DNA of 17,326 bases, taken from the NCBI GenBank assembly GCA_964416385.1, contig CAYQDW010000054.1, positions 1 to 17,326 on the forward strand. The letters are read 5' to 3'. A program made the position numbers and the translations under genes. This document shows positions 1 to 8,900 of the stretch, in pieces. A model generated the notes under the pieces. The model saw nothing but the letters and a program-made list of their open reading frames with translations, made no database searches and was not told the DNA's origin. Each line of letters opens with the position of its first letter. The first letter of the stretch is position 1. Source of the stretch: JAUHWL01 sp964416385. GTDB taxonomy: Bacteria; Bacteroidota; Bacteroidia; Flavobacteriales; Schleiferiaceae.

Positions 1-126
1 GTGTTGTGTTCATATTAGGTTGATGTTAAAAGCAAGGAACAATAGTACAGCATAGGTTTTGATGCGGCAAGGTATAAAATACTCATTTTTAAAGAAATTT
101 TGTTGTTTTTACTGCCATGCTCTTTT

Positions 127-726
127 TCACAAGTCAAGCGTCAGTTGCCGTGGCAACAATTGAAAACTCATGCGGTGGTATTTGGTAGGGCCATGCGCAC
201 GAATGGCATCGCGGTGTTTTTTAGTGGGGTAGCCTTTGTTGCTTTTCCAGTCGTATTCGGGGTGTTTTTGGTGGAGTTCTTCCATCAGCAAATCGCGCTC
301 TGTTTTGGCGAGAATACTGGCCGCTGCAATGTGTAAGTAGGTAGCATCGCCTTTTACTTGGCAATAATGTGGAATGCCGGAATAAGGCGTAAATCGGTTG
401 CCATCAATCAGCAGCATTTCCGGGCGTGTTTGTAGCTGGTCCACCGCGCGGTGCATCGCCAAAAAAGAAGCTTTTAAAATGTTGATCTCGTCAATTTCTG
501 TCGGGCTGCATTGGCCAATACCCCAGGCCATGGCTTCGTTAAAAATGACCTCGCGCAGGTGCATGCGTTGTTTTTCGGTGAGTTGTTTGCTGTCTGTAAG
601 CAACGCATTTTTAAATTTTTTGGGCAGGATAACCGCAGCGGCAACTACCGGTCCGGCAAGGCAACCGCGCCCGGCTTCATCGCAACCGGCCTCCATTAAT
701 TTATTCTGGTGGGCGCGTTTAAGCAT
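127..726 (-). CDS. rnhB: Ribonuclease HII
   Basis: Cytoplasmic endonuclease that cuts the RNA strand of RNA-DNA hybrids and nicks at single ribonucleotides left in DNA. The 199-residue protein has the usual length for bacterial RNase HII. The active-site motif DEAGRG is at residues 16-21 (D16, E17). The other expected carboxylates are D108 in LLIDGN and D127 in VKGD. The family signature IAAASILAKTERD follows at 133-145, and the C-terminal block GYPTKKHRDAI (about 165-175) is typical. The ATG at 726 leaves the usual short lead before the first motif. It overlaps the end of the upstream glycosyltransferase gene by 8 bases, so the two are probably cotranscribed. No clear terminator is visible in the 126 bases after its stop. 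The assignment is secure from motifs. Confidence 0.97.
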   Translation of the reverse strand: MLKRAHQNKLMEAGCDEAGRGCLAGPVVAAAVILPKKFKNALLTDSKQLTEKQRMHLREVIFNEAMAWGIGQCSPTEIDEINILKASFLAMHRAVDQLQTRPEMLLIDGNRFTPYSGIPHYCQVKGDATYLHIAAASILAKTERDLLMEELHQKHPEYDWKSNKGYPTKKHRDAIRAHGPTKYHRMSFQLLPRQLTLDL

Positions 727-1843
727 GGGTTAGACTAACGAGTTTTTCGGCAATTTGAGACGCTGCATGTTGCCAGTTAAACTTTTGGGCACGCTCAAAA
801 CCTTTCATACGAAGTGCCCGCACCAGTTCGGCATCATTAGCAAGGCGCAGCATAGCATTGGTAATTTCTTCTGTTTGGGTAGGGTCTACAAGTAGGGCAG
901 CATCTCCGGCTACCTCAGGTGCTGCTGTACCCAATGAGGTTATTACGGGTGTCCCGGCAAAAAATGCCTCAATAATTGGCATACCAAAGCCCTCAAATAG
1001 GCTAGGATAGAGTAGCGCTTGGGCGCCACTATACAACTTATTCAGAAATTCAGATGATAATCTTCCTGTAAAATTTACACGGTCTTTATGGGCCATATTT
1101 TCCCACGCCATACGTATATCATCGTCCCAATACATCCGCTCACCAACTAAAACCAAGTGATACCTTTTAGGGTGTTTATGGCAAAAAGCATCAAAGGCTT
1201 CAAAAATGCGATGCAGGTTTTTGCGTGGATTTTGTGCGCCAACAAAAAGAAAATAATCATGGGTTCCAGAAAACCGATATTGCATTGTGCGCTTGTGTTG
1301 CGATAAATCTTGAAAAACTTGTTGCGGCCCATTGTGCGCGAAGCTTATTTTTTCAGGTTTAATTGCGTAGCGCGAAATAATATCATCTTTTGAAAATTCA
1401 GAAACGGTAAAAATATGCTGTGCGACATCTGCGGCTTGGCGGATATGCTTTTGATAATAGCGCTTGATGGTGGGCGCAACAAAATGGTGATCGCCTTCAA
1501 AATTCAAATCGTGAATTGTTGTGAGCATTGGGAGTTTAGCCTTGTACGGTAAAAAACCATCAGGCGAAAAGTATGCATCAGGCTTAATGATTTTTAGTGC
1601 TAAAGGCACACTAAATTGATTCCAAATAGACCAAAGGATGGGGTGCCGCGCAGGTGGATAAATGGTGTAGTTGTGGATGTTAAGACCCTCTATAAGTGGG
1701 GCGTTAATTTTTCGATCATATAACAGGTAGAAATCCCAATCGGGCAAAATTTGCTGTAAAGCCTTTATAACGTGAAAGCTATACCACCCAAAGCCCTCAA
1801 GCTTATTGGGGATGAGCCACCTTGCGTTTATAGCCAATTTCAT
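719..1843 (-). CDS. GT4-family glycosyltransferase (group 1)
   Basis: Retaining GT-B glycosyltransferase, probably adding a sugar from a nucleotide donor to a lipid-linked glycan on the cytoplasmic face of the inner membrane. The 374-residue protein has an N-terminal acceptor domain (TTIHDLNF at 108-115, VSEFSKDD at 147-154). A C-terminal Glycos_transf_1 domain starts at FVGAQNPRKNL (200-210). The donor-site EX7E motif is seen as E284 and E292 in FEGFGMPIIE, followed by AGTPVITS (296-303) and PEVAGDAALLVDP (309-321). No signal peptide or membrane segment is seen. The gene starts 51 bases from the divergent flippase start and overlaps rnhB by 8 bases. Context suggests a role in the neighbouring exopolysaccharide or O-antigen pathway. 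The sugar and linkage cannot be told from sequence alone. Confidence 0.92.
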   Translation of the reverse strand: MKLAINARWLIPNKLEGFGWYSFHVIKALQQILPDWDFYLLYDRKINAPLIEGLNIHNYTIYPPARHPILWSIWNQFSVPLALKIIKPDAYFSPDGFLPYKAKLPMLTTIHDLNFEGDHHFVAPTIKRYYQKHIRQAADVAQHIFTVSEFSKDDIISRYAIKPEKISFAHNGPQQVFQDLSQHKRTMQYRFSGTHDYFLFVGAQNPRKNLHRIFEAFDAFCHKHPKRYHLVLVGERMYWDDDIRMAWENMAHKDRVNFTGRLSSEFLNKLYSGAQALLYPSLFEGFGMPIIEAFFAGTPVITSLGTAAPEVAGDAALLVDPTQTEEITNAMLRLANDAELVRALRMKGFERAQKFNWQHAASQIAEKLVSLTHA

Positions 1844-1881
1844 GGTGGAAAGTTAGTGGATTATAAAGACTTACGTTGCCT

Positions 1882-1889
1882 TACATTTG
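1882..1889 (+). promoter_or_regulatory. Candidate -7 element for the flippase gene
   Basis: TACATTTG matches the Bacteroidota -7 consensus TAnnTTTG exactly and lies in the 51-base gap between two divergent genes. It ends only 5 bases before the ATG at 1895, so transcription would begin at or very near the start codon. No good TTTG/TTG -33 box is seen at the usual spacing, so the call is tentative. Confidence 0.35.
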
Positions 1890-1894
1890 GCCCC

Positions 1895-3259
1895 ATGAAT
1901 ACCCGAATAAAAGCCTTTGCAAAGCGTATTACAAGGGGTGGCCAAGATGCCGAACTCGCTTTAGGGAGTGCATTTTTGTTAGCAGCAAAAGTGTTTGGTG
2001 CGGTTAGCGGCTATCTTATGGCGTGGTTGTTGGCAAAGCGCGGTGGTGCAGATGTAGTTGGTATTTATGAACTCGCTTTTACTTTTATCATATTACTAAG
2101 CGTTGTTTCGCGCTATGGTTTAGATACAGCTATAGTTCGCTTTATTGGCAAGTTTGAAGCAGAACATACCTTGGGCGCCATACGCTGGTTGTACATTAAA
2201 AGTATGCGTTTTAGCGGATTAACCGCGCTTGGTATTGCAACATTGGTTTTTTTATTGGCCCCTTTTTGCAGTCAGGTTTTTAGTGATGATGATCATTTAA
2301 CACTGCCTCTGCGCTGGGCAGCGGCCAGTATTCCGCTGTTTACATTAATAAATATGAATGCAGAAACCTTGCGTGGTTTTAAGCTCATGCTGCCATATAG
2401 CCTCTTACAACAAGGTAGTGTGATTTTTGTGGCCGTACTTTTTTTTAACTTTTGGTGGAATAATGAAGCTGTGGGTGTAAGTGGGGTGCAAAGTTTTTTC
2501 TTAGCGAGCATAGTGCTTTATGGATATAGCCAATATCAGGTAAAACAAAAGTTTAAGCATTTACCGCCATTACAAGCGCCCGCGGTTACGTTTAAGGCAG
2601 TAAAAAAGATTGCTTGGCCCATGTTTTTAAGCAGCTCTATTTTTATGCTTATCAGCTGGACAGACACTTTAATGGTGGGTTACTATTTAGCGGATGCCGA
2701 TGTTGGCGTTTACAGAATTGCTTTTAGGGTAAGTACGGTAATTACGTTTGCGCAATTTGCTATTAATGGTATTGCGGCACCTATGATTGCCAAGCTTTAT
2801 CACGCAAATGATTTGGCAGGTTTACGTTCGTTAATATATAAGGTTGGGGTTTTTAACTTTATTTTCTCTGTGCCCATTATTCTTATCATCCTTTTTGCGC
2901 CATCACTTTTATTAGGCTTTTTTGGCCCCGAATTTGTTTCTGGCAGGCCGCTATTGCTTATTCTAAGTGCTGGTCAGGCGGTTTTTGCATTGAGCGGGCC
3001 GGTGCTTTACATTCTTACCATGACCCGCCATGAAAAAACATCATTACGTATAATGTATCTATCGGCTGGGGTTAATTTGGTTGGTAATGCTATCCTTATT
3101 CCGCTCTATGGCTTAAAAGGGGCAGCCATAGCCACTATGTTTACCACCGTTTTGTGGAATGTGATTGCCGTTTATATGGTCTACAAATATTTGCATGTAG
3201 TATCAATATCTTTTATCGGCAAGTGGTTCTCCCCAAAAGAAGACATCAATCAGTCTTAA
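1895..3259 (+). CDS. Wzx-like polysaccharide flippase (MOP superfamily)
   Basis: Polytopic inner-membrane protein expected to flip undecaprenyl-linked oligosaccharide units to the periplasm. The 454-residue protein is mostly hydrophobic, with roughly 12-14 membrane segments, as in Polysacc_synt/MATE-type flippases. Landmarks are the N-terminal FLLAAKVFGAVSGY, the central TDTLMVGYYL followed by GVYRIAFRVSTV, and the late NLVGNAILIPLYGLKGAAIAT, the last typical of the C-terminal Polysacc_synt_C half. I chose the ATG at 1895. The frame is open 41 codons further upstream, but that part lies inside the divergent glycosyltransferase gene and reads as non-hydrophobic filler. Downstream Wzz-like and Wzy-like genes support the role. 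Transported glycan unknown. Confidence 0.9.
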   Translation: MNTRIKAFAKRITRGGQDAELALGSAFLLAAKVFGAVSGYLMAWLLAKRGGADVVGIYELAFTFIILLSVVSRYGLDTAIVRFIGKFEAEHTLGAIRWLYIKSMRFSGLTALGIATLVFLLAPFCSQVFSDDDHLTLPLRWAAASIPLFTLINMNAETLRGFKLMLPYSLLQQGSVIFVAVLFFNFWWNNEAVGVSGVQSFFLASIVLYGYSQYQVKQKFKHLPPLQAPAVTFKAVKKIAWPMFLSSSIFMLISWTDTLMVGYYLADADVGVYRIAFRVSTVITFAQFAINGIAAPMIAKLYHANDLAGLRSLIYKVGVFNFIFSVPIILIILFAPSLLLGFFGPEFVSGRPLLLILSAGQAVFALSGPVLYILTMTRHEKTSLRIMYLSAGVNLVGNAILIPLYGLKGAAIATMFTTVLWNVIAVYMVYKYLHVVSISFIGKWFSPKEDINQS

Positions 3260-3323
3260 AAAGAACTGATTAAGTTTAGATATTTGCGCACCAAAAAAAA
3301 TCGAAGATGATGCGCCCAAATAT
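3248..3323 (+). other. Two hairpin-forming inverted repeats between flippase and wzz-like genes
   Basis: The 114-base gap holds two dyads. AATCAGT (3248-3254) pairs with ACTGATT (3265-3271) around an A-rich loop and spans the flippase stop codon. It has no T-run behind it, so it is a poor intrinsic terminator. Further on, ATATTTGCGC (3280-3289) pairs imperfectly with GCGCCCAAATAT (3312-3323) across a 22-base spacer containing an A-run. They could be an attenuator, an mRNA-stability element or an operator. No exact TAnnTTTG element is seen in the gap. Confidence 0.3.
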
Positions 3324-3373
3324 TCTAAGTGTATTTGCGTTTGCTTCATCATATAAACTGTAACGAAGTAATA

Positions 3374-4384
3374 ATGGAGTTTAATTCTACGAATTTGTTT
3401 GTGCTTATGTACAAGTGGCGCAAACCGCTATTAATCATTCCGTTTGTAGCAGCGGTGTTGGCCTATGTTTTTACAAGGCCTTTTTTTATTAAACCGCTGT
3501 ATAAATCTTCGGTAATTCTTTTTCCTTCCACCACAAATTCACTCTCTAAAGCATTGCTACCCCAACAGAATAGCTATGGCAACGAAGATTTTCTTGAATT
3601 TGGTAGCGAAGAGCAGGCGGAGCAATTGTTGCAAATCCTCAATTCGGGAGAAATTAGAGACTCAATCATTACGCGATTTGATTTGCTAAACCATTACGGC
3701 ATTAAAGAAAACACCAAATACAAGCGCACAGCACTATTTAAGCGCTACGCCAATAATATATCATTTAGGCGCACTGAATTTATGAGTGTAGAAATTGAGG
3801 TGCTTGATACAGACGCAGATACCGCTGCCATGATTGCCAATCAAATTACACGGTTAGCAGATAAAGCGCGTAGACGTGTGCAGCACGAGCGTGCCTATCA
3901 AGGTTTACAAATTGTAAAGGCAGAATATGAGCGCATACAACAAGAAGTAGAAACTAAGCAAGACGAGCTAACCCAGCTGCGCTACAAAGGTGTACACGAT
4001 TATGAAGGCCAAAGCTCTGTGATTAGCGAACAATTGGCGGTTGCATTGATTGAAAATCCAAACTCAAAAGCTGTAAAGCAACTAGAAAGTAAGCTAGATA
4101 CATTGGCCAAATATGGCGGCAAATACGTTAGCCTGCGTGATGAACTAGTATTGTTAAAAGAGGAAGAAATTAAGCTTAAAACAAAATACGAACAAACAAA
4201 AGTAGATGTAGAGGCCTCTTTGCCAACTACATTTAAGGTAGATACAGCTTATCCTGCTGAGCGAAAATCATATCCAAAAGGTCTTTTAATTACACTGATC
4301 GCGGCTTTTTCGGCCTTCATCTTTACATTGGTGGTGATTTTAATTAGCAATTCTATTAAAGCACTGCGCAACGTAGAATCTTGA
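3374..4384 (+). CDS. Wzz-like chain-length regulator, no kinase domain
   Basis: Polysaccharide co-polymerase of the Wzz superfamily, expected to set the length of the glycan made by a Wzy polymerase. The 336-residue protein has the classic layout: a membrane segment at about 18-33 (KPLLIIPFVAAVLAY), a large periplasmic part with coiled-coil character at about 160-280, a Pro-containing lead (YPAERKSYPKG, 293-303), and a second membrane segment at about 303-325. It ends soon after that, so it lacks the cytoplasmic Wzc-type tyrosine kinase domain. The ATG at 3374 is preferred. An upstream ATG at 3329 would add 15 polar residues that do not fit a Wzz N-terminus. The stop overlaps the next gene's TTG start (TTGA), which implies translational coupling. 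Confidence 0.85.
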   Translation: MEFNSTNLFVLMYKWRKPLLIIPFVAAVLAYVFTRPFFIKPLYKSSVILFPSTTNSLSKALLPQQNSYGNEDFLEFGSEEQAEQLLQILNSGEIRDSIITRFDLLNHYGIKENTKYKRTALFKRYANNISFRRTEFMSVEIEVLDTDADTAAMIANQITRLADKARRRVQHERAYQGLQIVKAEYERIQQEVETKQDELTQLRYKGVHDYEGQSSVISEQLAVALIENPNSKAVKQLESKLDTLAKYGGKYVSLRDELVLLKEEEIKLKTKYEQTKVDVEASLPTTFKVDTAYPAERKSYPKGLLITLIAAFSAFIFTLVVILISNSIKALRNVES

Positions 4385-5805
4385 CTCTAGAATTAACAGA
4401 AAAGAAACTTTACCTGATCTCGGCACTTTTTATTGTAGCCGCATCGGTGGGTATTGCGTTTGAGTTTTTCTACATCCTAGCTGTGCCCTTTGTGCTTTTG
4501 ATGCTGTATTTTCTCTTTGCGCGTATTGATTTGCTCATGTGGGTGGTTTTGTTGTGCACGCCTCTAAGCATTACCCTTACCAATGACGAATTCAATGTTG
4601 GATTGAGCCTGCCAACTGAACCGCTCTTGGCATTAATTACTGCGGTTGTTTTATTCCAGGCCATATTTGGACGAGGCCTGCCAGCACATATCTTAAAAAA
4701 TCCCGTAACGCTGGCCATTGCAGCCTATTTGGCTTGGATGAGTATTACCACGCTTACGAGTGCGCTGCCCATTATTTCACTAAAATACTTGATAGCCCGC
4801 ACTTGGTTTATTGTGCCCTACTTTCTGTTGATGACCTTTGTTTTGAATTCTGCATTTAAGCGAGAGCTATTTTTCTGGGTTTATTTAGTGCCCTTGGTGG
4901 GGGTTGCCATTTACACCTTATATATACATAGTCAATACGGGTTTAGTAAAGACACCTCCACTTGGGTCATGTTCCCGTTTTTTAAAGAGCATACATCGTG
5001 GGGCGCAGTGCTTGCCATGTATTATCCGGTGAGTGTATATTTTGCTTTTAGAAAAGGAGATTGGGGCCTTAAGACTATGGCTTTTGTGCTTTTTGCAGGG
5101 ATGACCATTGCCATCATTCTTAGTTACACCCGTGCGGCATGGGTAAGCCTAATAGCGGCATTCGTGGTTTGGTTAGTCATAAAACTAAAGATTAAACTAT
5201 CTGTATTGTTTGTTATTGGATTTGGTGTACTCATTGTTATCGCTAGCTTTTGGAGTTCAATCACCAATCAATTTCAGCAAAATACAGCCGTTTCAAGTGA
5301 TGATTTAGGCGAACATGTAAGCAGTATAAGCAATGTGAGCACAGATGCCAGCAATATGGAGCGTATAAACCGCTGGCGTAGTGCCTTGCGTATGTTTCAA
5401 GAACGTCCAATTACAGGTTGGGGACCAGGTACTTACATGTTTCTGTATGCCCCATATCAAAAACCTTGGGAAAAGACAATTATCAGCACCAATGCTGGTA
5501 ATCGTGGTAATGCACATAGTGAATATATAGGTCCGTTAGCCGAATCAGGCGTTATGGGTTTGTTAACAATATTAGGATTATTAATTACTGTTTTTATTGT
5601 AGGATTTAGAACCTATAATGCCACACCTGCCGGTAACGCGAAAGAGCTTGTTTTAATGGCGATTTTAGGATTAGTTACCTACTTCACTCATGGTTTGCTC
5701 AATAATTTCTTAGATATGGATAAAGCTTCTGCTCCGGTTTGGGGCTTTATTGCGGTAATAATCGCACAATATATTGCCAATAAGAAGCACGACTTAGAGC
5801 CCTAA
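4381..5805 (+). CDS. O-antigen polymerase/ligase family protein (Wzy_C)
   Basis: Integral membrane protein of the Wzy/WaaL group, which either polymerises lipid-linked repeat units or transfers finished glycan to a lipid A core or protein. The 474-residue protein has many membrane segments and one large periplasmic loop at about 291-385. The Wzy_C hallmarks are SYTRAAWVSL (248-257), ERINRWRSALRMF followed by RPITGWGPG (327-350), and GNAHSEYIGPLAESG (377-391). The His at 379 is the likely counterpart of the conserved loop histidine in WaaL. The start is taken as TTG at 4381 because it overlaps the preceding stop as TTGA and keeps the first membrane segment whole. The next in-frame ATG (4501) would remove about 40 residues including that segment. 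Polymerase and ligase cannot be separated by eye. Its neighbours (flippase, Wzz) favour polymerase. Confidence 0.87.
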   Translation: MTLELTEKKLYLISALFIVAASVGIAFEFFYILAVPFVLLMLYFLFARIDLLMWVVLLCTPLSITLTNDEFNVGLSLPTEPLLALITAVVLFQAIFGRGLPAHILKNPVTLAIAAYLAWMSITTLTSALPIISLKYLIARTWFIVPYFLLMTFVLNSAFKRELFFWVYLVPLVGVAIYTLYIHSQYGFSKDTSTWVMFPFFKEHTSWGAVLAMYYPVSVYFAFRKGDWGLKTMAFVLFAGMTIAIILSYTRAAWVSLIAAFVVWLVIKLKIKLSVLFVIGFGVLIVIASFWSSITNQFQQNTAVSSDDLGEHVSSISNVSTDASNMERINRWRSALRMFQERPITGWGPGTYMFLYAPYQKPWEKTIISTNAGNRGNAHSEYIGPLAESGVMGLLTILGLLITVFIVGFRTYNATPAGNAKELVLMAILGLVTYFTHGLLNNFLDMDKASAPVWGFIAVIIAQYIANKKHDLEP

Positions 5806-5944
5806 ATTTGAAGCTAACGTATTCATTTACAGTTAGTATTTAACTAATGTTTAACAAATTGTGGCGCAAACGTTAACAATTCGTTGCATTTCTGAGATTT
5901 TATTTTCATTTTCGAGTCGCGTTTAACACAAAAATTAATCCTAC
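5803..5944 (+). promoter_or_regulatory. Leader and candidate promoter region of susC
   Basis: TAAATTTG at 5803-5810 fits the -7 consensus TAnnTTTG and overlaps the stop codon of the upstream gene. A TTG at 5774-5776 is a possible -33 box but lies 26 bases away, longer than usual. Use of this element would give a leader of about 130 bases. The leader holds TTAACAA at 5851-5857 and again at 5873-5879, 22 bases apart (about two helical turns), which could be a regulator site. A short dyad AATTGT/ACAATT overlaps these copies. All of this is by eye. Confidence 0.35.
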
Positions 5945-8900
5945 ATGAGAAACAAGGCTACACTGTTTACGGTGTTACTGTTTGCTTTCTGCGTCAATTT
6001 CGCATTTGCGCAAACATCCGTATCCGGTATCGTTAAATCAGCTGACTCTGGAGAGCCCTTGCCCGGAGTAGCAGTAGTAGAAAAGGGTACGAACAATGGA
6101 ACCGTGACTAACTTTGAGGGGAAATTCGACCTCACAGTGTCTAGCAACACGGCAATGCTTGTTTTTTCTTCTTTGGGAATGGAAACCAAAGAAGTTCAAG
6201 TGTCTGCCAGTTTTATGGTTGTTAACCTGAATTTAGGGTCGTCTCAACTTGATGAGGTTACGGTAACTGCCATCGGTCTAGAAAAGACTTCACGGTCTTT
6301 AGGCTACGGTGTGCAGGAAGTAGCGGGTGGACAAGTTCGCGAGTCTAATGAAACGAATGTTGTACAAGGTTTAGCAGCTAAAGTTGCTGGTGTACAAATC
6401 ACCCAATCTAGCGGTGCTGCTGGTGGGGCTTCATACATTAGAATTCGTGGTAACTCTACCTTCACCTCTAATGATAACCAGCCTTTGTTTGTGGTTGATG
6501 GTGTGCCTATCAACAACAACCAAAACCTTTCTGAAGACTTGCGTGCTGGTGTGGCGCTTTCTAACCGTGCCATAGACATTAACCCAGATGATATTGAGTC
6601 AATCTCTGTACTAAAAGGTGGTGCAGCAGCTTCTCTTTATGGTACACGGGGTGCAAATGGTGTAATCTTAATTACCACCAAAAAAGGCGGTTTCAATCAG
6701 AAGCTTAGTGTAACTTTCAATTCTACTACAGAAATGTTGCAGGTAAATAAGTTGCCTGAGTTACAGACCACCTACGCACAAGGTGTGGATGATCGTTTAG
6801 GAGCAGCACTTGGTGTGCCAGCAGGCTATTATGGTGGAACTTCTATTCCATTTTCATGGGGTCCGAAGATTTCTGATTTACCAGATGTTAACTCTTATGA
6901 TAACGCTGATATCTTCTTCCAGAATGGTTTCCGTTTTAACAACAGTGCAACAGTAAGCGGTGGTAGTGATAGAACAAACTACTTCCTATCTGTTTCTAAT
7001 TTTAATGAGCAAGGGGTTATACCATTGAACTCATTTAACAGAACTACCATTCGTTTAACAGGTACAGGTATCATTTCAAAGCAATTGTCTGTTACGGGTT
7101 CATTGGTTTATACCAACTCAAATGGTAGAAGAATTCAGCAAGGTTCTAACGTATCAGGTTTGATGCTTGGTTTATTACGTACGCCACCTTCATTTGATAA
7201 CAGCAACGGTGTTACAGATCCAAGTGACGAAGCGTCTTATTTAAACCCTGATGGTACACAGCGTAACTATCGCGCCGGTGGTGGTTATGATAACCCATAC
7301 TGGACCATTAACCAAAACCCATTTAGAGATAAAGTAAACCGTATTTTTGGTTATGTAGAAGCAAATTATGCGCCAACGGAGTGGCTTTCTTTCAAGTATC
7401 GCTTCGGTGTTGACACTTATTCAGACAGAAGACGTCAGCAGTTTGCTATTGGTTCTAGAAATGCTCCTGCTGGTCGTTTAATTGAAGATACTTATCTGTG
7501 GACAGAATACAACCAAGATTTAATCGCTACGGCCAGCAAGTCTTGGGGTAAGTTGAGCGGAAATATCCTTGCAGGTTTCAACGTAAACCAGCGCGACTTA
7601 GATAATGTATATGTACAAGGAGATAACTTCTCTATTGCAGATTACTACAACTTGGCAAACTCTTCTAGTGTGATAGCAACACAAGGTGCAACACGCAGAA
7701 GATTAATGGGTGCTTATGCAGAAGCACAACTTTCTTGGGACAACTACTTCTTTGTAACACTTGGTGCAAGAAGAGACCAGTCTTCAACTTTTGGAGATGT
7801 TTCTCAAAGCATATTCTACCCTTCAACAAGCGTTGGTTGGGTGTTCACAGACATGTTTGAGAGCCTAAAAGGTAACAAAGTGCTTTCTTACGGTAAGTTG
7901 CGTTTCAGCTGGGCTAAGGTGGGTATTGAACCAGCCTTCGGTACCAACAGAACATACTTCTCTCAGGCAGGTACCAGCTCAGGTTGGATAGAAGGAACAT
8001 CTTTCCCATACTTAGGTAATACCGGTTTTACACTTTCTAATGCAGCGGGTAATCCTAATCTGCGTCCAGAATTTACAATAACAACTGAGTATGGTTTTGA
8101 TTTACGTTTCTTCAACAACCGTTTGGGCGTAGACTTCACTTACTATGACAAGCGTTCTAGAGATCTTCTAGTTGCTGTTCCTGTATCAGGTGCCTCTGGT
8201 TTTGAAAACTTATGGCAGAACATCGGTGAAATGAGCAACAAGGGTATCGAAATCGTTGCTAACGCGCGTATTGTAGATACCAAGAAAATCACTTGGGATG
8301 CTACTGTGAACTTCACAAGAAACAGAAACATGGTAGAGAGATTAGCGCCAGGTGTTGAGGTAATTAGCTTGCCTTGGGGCTTCTTTGGTGCTAACCAGCG
8401 TTTGATGGAAGGCCAGCCTTACGGTACACTTTACAGTGATGACTGGGTAAGAGATGCTAACGGTAACGCTTTGGTTGATGAGAGTGGATATCCACTTTAC
8501 TCTTCAGTTGAAGTTGCTGCTGGTGACCCTAACCCAGACTGGTTAATGGGCTTCAACAACGTTGTTTCTGTTGGTAACTGGACATTCAACATGCTTTGGG
8601 ATATCCGTCAAGGTGGCGACATCTGGAATGGAACACGCGGTGCATTGTATTATTTTGGTACACATGCTGATGTGGCTAATGGCCGTGGCGAAGAGTTTGT
8701 TTGGGAAGATGTTGTAGCCGGTAACAATGGTGTATATGCACCAGGAACTGTAATCAACGGTGTAGATGTATCTGGCCAAGCCAATACAACTAGAATTATC
8801 CGTGATGGTTTGAGCTATGCAGCTGGTCCTTTATCTAGCTTCACAGGAGCTGCACGCCCATTTATTGAGGATGGTAGCTGGGTAAGACTTCGTCAAATTG

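Noticed and set aside
15..86. 23-residue minus-strand open frame after rnhB
   Set aside because: Very short and unrecognised, with no supporting signal. The first 126 bases otherwise show nothing I can call.
100..733. Plus-strand open frames of 62-111 residues opposite rnhB
   Set aside because: Shadows of the secure rnhB gene, with no conserved motif.
1772..1894. Upstream extension of the flippase frame (41 codons)
   Set aside because: It lies within the divergent glycosyltransferase coding region and the 51-base gap, has no family character, and a promoter-like element precedes the ATG at 1895.
5857..5881. Inverted repeat AATTGT/ACAATT in the susC leader as a separate operator
   Set aside because: Only 6-base arms in AT-rich DNA, easily due to chance. 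Mentioned only within the leader entry.
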